Below, one piece after another: positions 18,082 through 28,100 of a DNA stretch of 64,000 nucleotides. The position numbers and the translations under genes are program-made. The notes beneath the pieces were generated by a model, which saw only the letters and a list, made by a program, of their open reading frames with translations, did not search any database and had not been told where the DNA came from. Every line of letters starts with the position of its first letter. Position 1 is the stretch's first letter. Origin of the DNA: Sergeia podlipaevii (Eukaryota > Euglenozoa > Kinetoplastea > Trypanosomatida > Trypanosomatidae). The stretch lies in the NCBI GenBank assembly GCA_030849805.1, contig JASANZ010002267.1, forward strand, positions 1 through 64,000. The letters are read 5' to 3'.

Positions 18082-20937
18082 TTAGAGCCATTGATCGTTG
18101 CGATCGCTGGCTGGAGTCTGTAGCTTCCCATTATCCAGCGTATGCAGCTGCACCATGCCCTTCTCAAACCCAAGCGCCAAAAGTCTGCTATCCGCCTTCT
18201 CCTCCACAGGGATATCTAGACAGAGGCACACACCAGTGTCAGCATGCGTGAGTGTCTGTGACAGACGTGTGTCCTCGCGATCCTTGTGTGAGTGATCCAT
18301 CAGGTGCAGCGTGCCGCTCTCATCTAATGCCCACGACACCCACTTGGTGGAGCTGCTGCACCTCACATCCACAATGGGACTGGCTCCAAGTGACAGCGTG
18401 AGCTGTGGGTGACTCTCCGTGTGCTGGTAAAGCCGCACGGTACCGTCCGCGTAGCCCACGAGAAGAATGCGACTATCTAGCGTATTGTAACGCACACATG
18501 AGGGCACCACAACAGGAGCATCAAAGAAGTGAGAACTCGGTGCGTACATATCGGGGGCCGCCACGCTACCAAATCGATTAAAATGCTGCACGCCCTCAGA
18601 GGTAGCAATGACAAAATGTGAAGGATCGGATGGAGCAAAGTCCAGCGCGGCGGCACTTGAGCGAAGCCATGCGGATGAGGCGGCACCGCTACCACCACCA
18701 GCAGCAGCAGATGAAGTTACCCCACTAGTAGCGGCGGCACGTTCATCCTCGCCACTATCATCCCCTCCTCTCCCACGCTGCTGTTGCTGCTGCACGCGCT
18801 GCTTATCCAACTCCAAGGCACGTGCTGTCGACCTCGTCGTGGTCAAGTGCAAGCGCACCGTGGAGAACATGTTCAGTCCATAGTCAGTGTCGCTGATGAT
18901 TGCCTTCGACTGTTCCTTGTCATTCACGACCCAAAACTTGGTCTGGCCTTGCTCATCCAGCGATGCTAACTGTTCATGCTCGTCCTGGCGCACACCAACA
19001 GCGGTGTTGTAGCCAGCCACGCACACCTGCACGACCGGGGAGAGATGATTATCGGCTTGCCAGCTCGAAGAATAAGAGGGCAGTCGGCACACAACACGCT
19101 GATAGCGGCCCGCAGTAAAGTGCTGCTTGTCGGCCTCACGTGTGTCCCATACACATACGCAGCCATCATCAGTGCCACCGTATATAAGATGTGGGCGACT
19201 CGGACTCAGACAGATCGACGTTATAGTGGAATGCGACACTAGCACGCGCTCAGGTGAAGAGCTATCAAAAATATTCCATAAGAGCACAATGGAGGCATAG
19301 CGGTCCATGTCCGGCGACGGCCCTCGTTCCTGCCTCGCACCATGCAGGCACGCCAGCAGCTGTGGCGCCGCAGTGCTGAAGACCGTCTTGGTGACAGGGC
19401 GATTGCGAGCTCCACTAAAGCACAGCGTCACGTGAGAAGAGGAAAAACTGGTCCCGCTCCTCGTCTTTCCCCCGTCTCCGCTCGCCCCACCGGCCGCACC
19501 ACCTGCAGCACTGTTGTCATCCAATAGTGAGTTCATAACTGGAAAGACTCGGCTGAGGAAGCTACCCAGCAGGCCAGCGTCCACTGCAAGCAACTTCCGC
19601 CGCTTGGCCTCCGCTTCGCTCTTGTCCTCCTCTGCCTCCCCGCCGCCCTCTGCGCCAGGTGCGCCAGGTGCGGTGCCGAAAGCCTGACGCTCCGCTAAGC
19701 CCTCAGGGTATAGACCCAAGTCATCTGGCACCTGAGAATTGCGATTGCGCCGCTTCACCCGCTCCGCCTGCACCTCGACGTTGATCTTGTCTTCTTCAGG
19801 AGGTGCCTGCATGCCCGCCTGCACGCGACCGCTGCTCCCACACCCACGCATGTAAAGCTCATACTCGGACTGTGGTGCGTTGTCGATGAGGACGGCAGCG
19901 GTATCATCAAGATCCACAAGGCGCCGCACCGCCATGGCTCTGGCAAGATCCTTCGAGAACTGCGCTCGGTACCCCTGTCGCTGCAGGCTCGCCGTGTCGA
20001 GTGCCACCGCAGCAGCACCGCCAGAGGACGCTCCGTTGCTCAAACCAGCGCCGTGTGCGCTGTTTTCCTCAGACTTCCGCTGCTGCCTGCGCTCCTCCTT
20101 CTCGCGTCGCCGCCTCTCACGCCGCTCAGCGTCTGCAATCTCTCGTGCTTCTTCCTGCTCGCGGCGCTTGGCCTTTGTTTCGGCCTCGCGAGACTGAAGC
20201 GCGCTGCGTGCTGCTTCTCTATTCTCCTCCGCCATAGCAGCCAGCAGTTCCTCGTGTTGCCGACTAACGGGGCGCTCAGAGGCGTGATTGTGTTGGTTAT
20301 AGGGATGCTCCTTCCCTGAGCCCTCATCATTACTCTTGTGCCGGCTTGCGTTCTCGGCAGCGTGCGACTCTCCACTCGTGGCATCGGCAGCGGCGCGCTC
20401 GGCCTTCTCCCGCTCCTTACGCTCTGCCCTCTCCCGCTCTTTGCGTACACGGCGTTCCTCCTCCGTTTCTTCGCGTTTCTCACGAGACTTCCGCTCCACC
20501 CTCTCCTTCTCCTTTCGGGCCCTACGTTCCTCTTCGGTCTCCTTCCGCCCAGAGGACTCATGGCCGTTTGCAGGTATACTACTACTCCCGCCCTCACCAT
20601 TCGCCGCCCCTTCAGCTACAGAGGAAGAGTGACGCTCCTTCTTTGATCCCCCGTTCTCACTAGCTTCTGCTGCCTCCGCCACTCTTCTTTCTTTTTCTTT
20701 CCGCTCCGCCCTCTCCTTCTCTTTGCGGGCCTTGCGCTCCTCTTCGGTCTCCTCTCGCTTCTCTTTCGCTTTCTTCTCCGAGCGTTCACGTTCCTTACGG
20801 GCTCTGCGCTCCTCCTCGGTCTCATCAGACTTCTGCTCCTTGGCTTTACGCTCGGCCCTCTCCTTCTCCTTGCGTAGCTTGCGCTCCTCTTCGGTCTCCT
20901 TCCGCCTCTCCTTCGTATCTACTGGAGCGTCCGCCAT
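18082..20937 (-). CDS. dynein-2 (IFT dynein) intermediate chain, WDR60/DYNC2I1-like
   Basis: This 951-residue protein has two parts. Residues ~1-190 contain about five copies of a highly charged unit of the form ETEEERRARKERERAERK. A further helical, Arg/Glu-rich stretch runs to about residue 300, and a linker to about 530. The last ~400 residues contain WD40 repeats, including HSTITSICLSPSRPHLIYGG followed by TDDGCVCVWDTREADKQH, and later ILLVGYADGTVRLYQH. A charged N-terminus followed by WD repeats matches WDR60, the intermediate chain that helps carry retrograde intraflagellar-transport dynein in the flagellum. The alternative is the axonemal or WDR34-type intermediate chain, but WDR34 lacks such a long charged N-terminus. 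The start ATG at 20937 opens the repeat region directly. The repeat number may vary between strains. Confidence 0.78.
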   Translation of the reverse strand: MADAPVDTKERRKETEEERKLRKEKERAERKAKEQKSDETEEERRARKERERSEKKAKEKREETEEERKARKEKERAERKEKERRVAEAAEASENGGSKKERHSSSVAEGAANGEGGSSSIPANGHESSGRKETEEERRARKEKERVERKSREKREETEEERRVRKERERAERKEREKAERAAADATSGESHAAENASRHKSNDEGSGKEHPYNQHNHASERPVSRQHEELLAAMAEENREAARSALQSREAETKAKRREQEEAREIADAERRERRRREKEERRQQRKSEENSAHGAGLSNGASSGGAAAVALDTASLQRQGYRAQFSKDLARAMAVRRLVDLDDTAAVLIDNAPQSEYELYMRGCGSSGRVQAGMQAPPEEDKINVEVQAERVKRRNRNSQVPDDLGLYPEGLAERQAFGTAPGAPGAEGGGEAEEDKSEAEAKRRKLLAVDAGLLGSFLSRVFPVMNSLLDDNSAAGGAAGGASGDGGKTRSGTSFSSSHVTLCFSGARNRPVTKTVFSTAAPQLLACLHGARQERGPSPDMDRYASIVLLWNIFDSSSPERVLVSHSTITSICLSPSRPHLIYGGTDDGCVCVWDTREADKQHFTAGRYQRVVCRLPSYSSSWQADNHLSPVVQVCVAGYNTAVGVRQDEHEQLASLDEQGQTKFWVVNDKEQSKAIISDTDYGLNMFSTVRLHLTTTRSTARALELDKQRVQQQQQRGRGGDDSGEDERAAATSGVTSSAAAGGGSGAASSAWLRSSAAALDFAPSDPSHFVIATSEGVQHFNRFGSVAAPDMYAPSSHFFDAPVVVPSCVRYNTLDSRILLVGYADGTVRLYQHTESHPQLTLSLGASPIVDVRCSSSTKWVSWALDESGTLHLMDHSHKDREDTRLSQTLTHADTGVCLCLDIPVEEKADSRLLALGFEKGMVQLHTLDNGKLQTPASDRNDQWL

Positions 20938-21123
20938 GATGATAATGAAAGAAACACAGTCCTATATGTATTTCAGTAATGGGATGCAGATACACTTCCT
21001 GAACCACGATAGTAAAAATGGAAGGGAATATAAAAAAAGGGGGGCTAAGAGTTGCGGTACAACACAGATAGGTGATCTGTATTGAGTGTGCGGTGTGTGT
21101 GTGTGTGTGTGAGTGTGGAGAGG

Positions 21124-21126
<3 letters not shown>

Positions 21127-21163
<37 letters not shown>
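21127..21163. repeat. (TA)n microsatellite
   Basis: About 18 TA dinucleotides, roughly 190 nt upstream of the WDR60-like start in the sense direction. Confidence 0.95.
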
Positions 21164-21166
<3 letters not shown>

Positions 21167-21312
21167 CACTTCACTTTACTTTCTTTCTTTCTTCTAGAAA
21201 TCGCAACCTGCCACAGTCTCTATGAATGTTTATAATGATGCTTTGTATTCCCCTATTATTATTATTTTTTTGTTCCTCTCTAGGCTAGTCATATACACCA
21301 CAATGGTGATTA

Positions 21313-21331
21313 TTTTTTTTAAAAAAAAAAA
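21313..21331. repeat. T-run/A-run palindrome (T8A11)
   Basis: Eight T followed directly by eleven A in noncoding DNA upstream of the WDR60-like gene. Confidence 0.9.
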
Positions 21332-21828
21332 GGAGTACACAAGAAGGGGGAGTGGAGATACATAAATATTGGATGTACTGTGCGCATATGTAGAGGTAGC
21401 AAAGTATCTCTCATAATTCTCAATCCAACAAAAAAAAAAATTACAATTCGCATAAAAAAGAAAAGTATAATAATAATAAATTGGTATTCTTATATATGTA
21501 AGTGAAGGTGCGTAAGCGTAAATATCCAAATGCAAGCTAAAGTATGTGAAGATAAAGGAAGAGAGTAAGAATAGTGACCCCATGTGTCTCCACAGTATGT
21601 ACTGCACATTGAGCACACCTCAAAATATATTTCTTCTATCCGTGCCACCACAACAGCTGCCTTTAATAGTTAGTTGTGCTAAAGTGGCATCGATGTGAGA
21701 CTGTACATTCACGTACTTTGAAAGTAAGTAAAAAGTAGGTAAACTATGCCGCTTACAGAACGGAGAAGGAGGAAGCCAGGGGGGATCTCGCGCAGAAAGA
21801 TAGCAAAAAGGTAGCCAGAAATTCCCAT

Positions 21829-23949
21829 TCAAAACAGAAAGGGTCGCAAGTCGCACTCGAAATTTCCTAGAAAAGAAGCAAGAGGTGTCACCACGCAACC
21901 TTCGGTGCACGGCTTGGTTGATGATCTCTGCTTCCCTTGGTCATGATGGCGAGAGCATGCGTATCGAGCCTCGCCTACGCGTTGTGGCCGCAAATACCGC
22001 TGAGCCGCCTTCACCAACCTCTCTTGCACACCTGGGAGCACATCCACCGCCACCATGAACAACAAAACAAGTGGAATATCATCATTAAGAAAGAGGCCAC
22101 AGCCTGTATATGGACAGCACCGCACCGGTTCTTCCCCCTCGACATTATCCCCATCGCTAATATCCATCATATCCTCCGCTGCTCTCCTCCCTGTAGCGCT
22201 TGTGAAAGCGGCCCCACAGGCTTTTGCTGGCCTATGGGCTTCAAGACTGTTCCTAGCGCTCTGCTTGACAACCGCTTTGCTTCGAGAGCGGAGTGCCGCC
22301 TCCAAGACCTCCATCGCCTCCTTTACATGCCACTGTATCCATTCCTGCACTAACATGCCACCCTGCGACACACGCAAAGCCGAAGCAAGACATTCCGCTT
22401 CCGTCCGCCTGTCTCGTGTCAGCAGGGCGAGCTGCTCACGCCAGGAGGCATCCTCTGCACAACGCATCATCGTGAGCTCATCTGCCCAGCATCGCGTCTT
22501 CTCCTGTTCGGGCACCACAGAGTCCGTAAAGGCACACTGAAAGGGTATCTTGACACGACGAGCAAAGCGAACCCACCGGCCCACGTCGCGCTTGTAGGCG
22601 TCTCTCCACAGCTGCAGCTGCTCCTGCAGACACGCTGTGAAAGCAGGCACAGAGCAAAACAGTGGCCCCAGCGCTGTGGCTCGTTGCGTGCCTTGCAGTA
22701 GTGCCTGAAGTGTGACATGGAGGGGGGCAGTCTTGCTACCTCCACCTCTACCACGTGGCAATCGCTGCTGCTGTTGCTGCTCTCTCTGTCGTGACATACA
22801 CAAGACTTGCTGGCTCAGCGCCTTGCTTAGTGCACTACACAGGCGCAACCACAAGGTCTCGTGCTCCACAATTGTACGGTATACGCACGTATATCCTCCC
22901 ATGTGCCTCGACACCTCCGCGCGGTCCTCCCCCGCCGCTTCATCTTGGTGAGGAAGAGAACAGGATTGCAAAGGCCCACACTCTTGAAGGTAGTCCCCCA
23001 GACCCATACCGAAGACTTTCTCAAAAGGAAATCCGTCTAGTCTCTCAGATCGAGTGTAACGGAACATCTCATCATCGCCACGACTCTGTACACTCTCTGA
23101 TGCCGCGTAAAAAACCACCATCTGAGTGAAATTGCTACCAATACTTGTGATGAGGTCATATCGCTCCCAGTAAGGACTGAAGAACTGAATAATGTAGTCG
23201 CAGTACGCAGCAAACTGCGCTACGGTTAATTCAAAAAGATGGCCTGGATGACGACGACGTGGTTGCTGCTGTGCTGGGCAGTATATACTGCGTCTTGGAC
23301 TGAGCGAAGCAGCACAGTTCGTGCCTTTCATCGTATCTCCCTCGCTCTCCTTTCCATCACTCCTTCCCCCCACATCGCGTTTAAAGAGGCAGTTCATGTC
23401 TCTATTTGGAGTCGATAGGATGAGTATTTTAGCCCCGCGCGCGGCCCCCAAGGCAGCAAACAGGGTGTCCGTGTAGGCCGCCACCCGATCAGGAAAAATG
23501 TGTTCTAACACTTCAATCGATATCACAGCATCTATCTTTGGAGGAGAAGAATGAGAGGGAGAAAAACCAAGAGGTGCGCTATCATGCTGCTCATCATTCC
23601 AAAAAGCTGTAGAAGGCGGCGGAATCGTGAGATCGGCCAGCATCAACTTCACTTCCAGGGGACGCAAATACGAACAGAGGGAGCCACATGGCTGTGGAAT
23701 GTATTTCTTCACTTCCTCCAGGGACTGGGCAGACACATCGATAGCTTCCACATACTCAAACGCATCGTCGATTAGCTGTGCGGCAAGAACAAGGCCAAGT
23801 AGCTCCCCGCTTGAGCAGCCCGCGTCAATAAAAGAGGTGCAGTGGTGCTGCCGCAGCAAACTGCGGACCTTGTGTTGGCGTTGAATATATAGGGGCGGTA
23901 CGAAACAAACATGTGAACACTCCTCTGAGTAGCAAGGAGAAGATTTCAT
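21829..23949 (-). CDS. HEN1-like small-RNA 3'-terminal 2'-O-methyltransferase
   Basis: The 706-residue product has a HEN1-type methyltransferase domain at its N-terminus. FVPPLYIQRQ (16-25) matches the HEN1 entry motif. FIDAGCSSGE (40-49) is the S-adenosylmethionine loop and EAIDVS (68-73) the second SAM-binding strand. VISIEVLEHIF holds the metal-binding Glu146, Glu149 and His150, and HPGHLFELT supplies His237. In known HEN1 enzymes these four residues bind the metal and position the 2'-OH of the last nucleotide of a small RNA. An insertion of about 40 residues (193-233) lies between STPN and the last His. About 400 further residues, with Gln/Arg runs and Cys-rich patches, have no recognisable domain. 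The sense strand reads CTCTAGATG at the start, so the mRNA may have almost no 5' UTR. The product is likely cytosolic or nuclear. Confidence 0.85.
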   Translation of the reverse strand: MKSSPCYSEECSHVCFVPPLYIQRQHKVRSLLRQHHCTSFIDAGCSSGELLGLVLAAQLIDDAFEYVEAIDVSAQSLEEVKKYIPQPCGSLCSYLRPLEVKLMLADLTIPPPSTAFWNDEQHDSAPLGFSPSHSSPPKIDAVISIEVLEHIFPDRVAAYTDTLFAALGAARGAKILILSTPNRDMNCLFKRDVGGRSDGKESEGDTMKGTNCAASLSPRRSIYCPAQQQPRRRHPGHLFELTVAQFAAYCDYIIQFFSPYWERYDLITSIGSNFTQMVVFYAASESVQSRGDDEMFRYTRSERLDGFPFEKVFGMGLGDYLQECGPLQSCSLPHQDEAAGEDRAEVSRHMGGYTCVYRTIVEHETLWLRLCSALSKALSQQVLCMSRQREQQQQQRLPRGRGGGSKTAPLHVTLQALLQGTQRATALGPLFCSVPAFTACLQEQLQLWRDAYKRDVGRWVRFARRVKIPFQCAFTDSVVPEQEKTRCWADELTMMRCAEDASWREQLALLTRDRRTEAECLASALRVSQGGMLVQEWIQWHVKEAMEVLEAALRSRSKAVVKQSARNSLEAHRPAKACGAAFTSATGRRAAEDMMDISDGDNVEGEEPVRCCPYTGCGLFLNDDIPLVLLFMVAVDVLPGVQERLVKAAQRYLRPQRVGEARYACSRHHDQGKQRSSTKPCTEGCVVTPLASFLGNFECDLRPFLF

Positions 23950-24210
23950 CTAGAGGGTACACAGGCAAACGCACACGCCGGTATTTTGCTTCCCTCCGAA
24001 TACACAACGCAAAAGGAGTAAAGACAAACTAATGGAGCGGAAGTTGTGTGAGTGTGTGTTGTCATATATAAATAAAATAATGCGTAGATGTGCGTATGTG
24101 TGTGTGTTTGTGTGTCTGCACCGGTACTGTGTGCACAACGAACAAACTTATATATATATCTAGAGAGAGAGAGAGAGAGAAAGAAAGAAAACGAAGAAAA
24201 GTGAAAAGAC

Positions 24211-24225
24211 TTTTTTTAAAAAAAA
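24211..24225. repeat. T-run/A-run palindrome (T7A8)
   Basis: Seven T followed directly by eight A, about 260 nt upstream of the HEN1-like start in the sense direction. Confidence 0.9.
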
Positions 24226-24333
24226 GAGGCAAAAGAAAGGGGAAAAAAAGGTAACTAACATAAGAACATCAACAACATGCACACCCACAAAACTTACTCA
24301 AGTACTCTTGTGTTCTGAAACAACAGCGCAGTG

Positions 24334-24337
<4 letters not shown>

Positions 24338-24371
<34 letters not shown>
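24338..24371. repeat. (TA)n microsatellite
   Basis: About 17 TA dinucleotides between the HEN1-like and nucleotidyltransferase genes. Confidence 0.95.
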
Positions 24372-24374
<3 letters not shown>

Positions 24375-25068
24375 TTAATGAACAACACTGTATACAATGC
24401 CATATGGTTGTATGATTGTAAATTGTGAGTGTATGTGTGGTAAAATACGGGAGTTTTTGTTCATTTAGATGTCAGTGATGCCCTCCTCTCCTCCCCAATC
24501 AGTTTACTGATCGCAGCAAGTACATAGATTTCAAAGGTCCGATGATGGTATGGTTACCAGTTTAGCGTTGACGGTAGTGTGTTTTGCACCTGTTGTTAAT
24601 ATTTTTTTTTGCTGCTTCAGCACGCACAAAAAAAAAAAAATAATAATGGAGTAGAAAGGTAGAAAGGAAGGAGCCTCACAGCAAATCAAAAAGAAAAAAA
24701 AAGAAGAAGAAGAATCAAAAAAAAAAAAAAAAAGAGTACGCGCATTGTTTTCCCTCCTGCTTCTCACCGAATGTGACGGGGGGGGAGCAGGGGGTGTCCA
24801 TGCCAATGTTTCGATAATTATAACCCGGTACGTGCGCAGCTAAAAAACAGAACTAGCAACTCTCCAGAACAAAAGGTGCGAAAAATGCACAAATGATAAC
24901 TGAATATCCCTTTATGTGAGGGAAAGGGTGCACCACTCTGCTGCCTTTGACTTCCCTCTGCTTTCTCTTTTTTTTCCCTTTTCTCCTCTTCTATCTCCCC
25001 CTTTTTTTCTCTCGTAGCGGATATTGTCAGCACAACGTCCGCAGCGCAGCTCACTTCTCTCTCTCCAG

Positions 25069-25076
<8 letters not shown>

Positions 25077-25102
<26 letters not shown>
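25077..25102. repeat. (CT)n microsatellite, GA-rich in the sense direction
   Basis: Thirteen CT dinucleotides within a larger CT-rich island, 38 nt past the nucleotidyltransferase stop codon. Confidence 0.93.
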
Positions 25103-25139
25103 AGCTCTCCAATGGCACTGTCTCTCCTATGACAACTTT

Positions 25140-28100
25140 TCAATACATTCCAGAAACGCCACCTTGACGAATATCTCCTGACGCTATGGGGCCATTCATG
25201 AAACCTCGTGTGCCCGACCCTGTGGGTGGCTGCTGCTGATGGCGCGTGTAATACTGCTGCTGCTGCTGCTGTGAATTTACGTTCATGTCAGCGTACTCCA
25301 CCGCTGCGGCACTCACGGGCATTCCTTGGTGCCCTCCAGCAGCACCGCCACCGCCACCACCACTACCACTACCTCTATACGCTGCCGCTGAAGCATGTCG
25401 TGTATCCGCGCTCCGGCCAGGGTACATGGGCGCGTTGTTAAGAGCTGGGCTGCTAGAGGGGCTCAAGCCACCTGCTGAGGTGGAGTCCACGTGGCCATGC
25501 ATCGTGCTACCACCGTCTCCACGCGGGCGCTGTTGCTGTTGCTGGGAAGACCTTTGTGCCTGTGGAGCTCCATAGCCAGAGCTGGTACCGTTGTTGTTGG
25601 CAGCAGCCTGCGAGTTCACCGCTGGAAGTAAAGAATGCAGCATCGCCCCCATCATCATCCCCTGCTGCTGTTGTTGTAAGTGCTGCTGCTGGTAGTAGTA
25701 GGGATGGTAGTCCACAGAGGCACCGACGCCCGCATCCATGATGAGGTTCCCTTCGCTTGCAAAAGGAATAGGCGGCAACAGCTCGTTGCCCAAGGGCCCC
25801 ATGCGGGGGTTGCTCTCCAGCTCACCGAAAAGCGTGGGTGCGGTATCCGTTGGAGAAGACACCGGCAACCCCATCTGCAGACGCTGCTTCCTTGATGAAG
25901 CTTGTTGTGGCTGTTGCGGTGGCTGTGCCGAAGAAGCAGACGAAGAGTCGGCGCGAAACACAAACTGAGGCTCGCACGTACGCGCAATATCTGGCGTGCA
26001 GAGTAGCGAAGGATGCCCACACGTTGGGCACTGCGGCATGCCAGACACACTATCCTCTCCACCGTCGCACATGCCGTCTGGACGCTGGCCCCAAGGATTG
26101 TTCAGGCTACTGTAGCGCTGCACAGTGCTGATGGTATTGCCGAAGAGATACTGAAGCACACCGACCTCGCGCTGTGTCCTCAGCGAGTCAGGTGCGGGGT
26201 AACCCGGTACCACCACCATGTCATATATGGAGGAAGAAGAAGAAGGGGGAACGCCGCGTTCTACATTACCACCACCACCCATCACCATGCCAGACGCAGT
26301 GCTATACCCAAATTGTTGCTGCTGTTGTTGTTGCTGCTGGGAGTAGACATAGCTGCCCTCCCCTGCGCTGCTTTGAGAAGGTGTAAAAACATTTCGCTGG
26401 CAAGGCTGCTGTTGGTGCTGCTGGTGATGAGATAAAAGAAAGTCTCCCTGTGGGCCGCTATACCCACTATTCGCAGACACTGCCGAGGCCCGTGAGATGC
26501 CCTCCAGGCCACCACCGCCGCCACCGCAGCGACGCGAGTAGACCCCACTCCCAGCGTCCAGCTCAGCAGAGGCCTCCTCGAACATGCGCAGCCCCTCTTT
26601 AAAGGCCCTATGAATACGCTGCAGATGATTGCGGCACACCCCACGCACCATATTGCTACTCCACCGCAGCGGGTCCAGTACATTCATGCACCGCACCGGG
26701 AATACCGCGGAGTTGCACGAAGGACAGATCAGGTTCTGGTCCGCCTGCTGGTCTGCGCGTCTGTTCAAGCAGACACGGTTGTACGTGCTCTGCCACCCTT
26801 CCTCCTCGGCACTACTGGCATCCTCCTCTCCAGGCGCCTTCGCTCTCAGTGGGCTTGAGCAATCTTCATGCTGAGAAGCACCACCTGCTGCGCACGAAGC
26901 GGGGTTGGGGCCAGTCGGTGCACCAGTTTTGACTGCAGCCCCCTCCTCAGGATGCTGACGGTTGTATCGCTCCTCGCGCTCTGTACGCCTGGACGTGTTC
27001 ATCTCATGCAGCAAGTGCTTCACCCCCGCCACAGTCAGAAGCGGGGTCGTGCGGCGGCGAATAAGATGCCCAATGGCGGCCTCACCCTCTGCCGTGAGAC
27101 CTAGAAAGCTGGTATCTACACCATACTTGTTCTTGAGCTGCGACTTCGCCTTGTCACGTCGTCTGGCGCCTACATCGCCATCAGATCCAATGTCCGTCGC
27201 TGTCGCCTCACACGCCGTGGTACTACTATCCGCCTCTCCGTCTGCTGAAAGTGCTTCTTCCTCATTCGCAGCGGCTGCATCGCAGTCTGTCTCTAGCGAG
27301 TGAGCAGCGCTCACCTCTAACCTTGCCAGATCTAGTGGGGTAGACGAGATTGTCTTCAGTGGGAGTGGCCCAAAGGCAGTCACACAGTAGTGCTCAAAGT
27401 CAAAATAACTGTAGAACTTCAGAAAGCGAGCTACCAGTGCAAGTGGGGTGAGAGGACCACGTGCGGTGCGAAACGTTGGGTTTCGATAAAGGAACTCATC
27501 ACTGTCACCTTCGTCCTCCTTTTTCACGCCAGTGCCTTCCCCGCGCGGCGGTTGCTCGCTGTCCCTGCTACCGCTGCCGCCAACACGGCCATCATTCCGC
27601 GCCTCCTTTTCCTCCTCCTGCTCGCAGTTGGGTAACTTGGTGCTGCACAAGACTGCCGGCTCCGCCTCGCCCCCGCTGCTGCCTCCCTCTGCGTCGAGCG
27701 CATTGCTGTCCGTCTCCCCAAGAGCCTGGCTATTGTTGGCCATGTCAACGGCATTCGCTGCCTCTACGCCCACGTGGTGCTCACATGCTGCTGCGTCTCC
27801 TGCGACGTTCCTTGCTTCTTCATCCGCAACATCTTCGATGAACTCCACAATGTTTAACATAGCGATGAGCATCACAGTGGCTGCGTAAGACCCGATATAG
27901 CCGGCTTGGCCTCCCAGCACGTGAGCCTCGTAGCAGCACCACGACTTGAGCAACAGTAACGTGCGCTTGAGGAGGTGCTGGCCCCCAATGACGGCGTCCA
28001 TCTCGTGAAGGAAGCGTACGCAGTTCACTCCACCAAACTGGCCCACGGTGACGTCATAAGAGCTGCCCTCGACCGCCAGCTTCAGCACCCGCACCTCAGC

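Larger units (their letters stand above)
20938..21828. other. intergenic region between the dynein chain and HEN1-like genes
   Basis: No gene is seen. It contains TG repeats near 21091-21115, a long TA microsatellite at 21127-21163, a T8A11 palindrome at 21313-21331 and AT-rich sequence. A frame at 21230-21616 is low complexity. Confidence 0.72.
23950..25139. other. intergenic region between HEN1-like and nucleotidyltransferase genes
   Basis: No gene is seen. It holds a T7A8 palindrome (24211-24225), TA repeats at 24338-24371, A-runs, and a CT-rich island at about 24950-25130 with a long CT repeat, which is purine-rich in the sense direction just beyond the nucleotidyltransferase stop. Confidence 0.72.
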
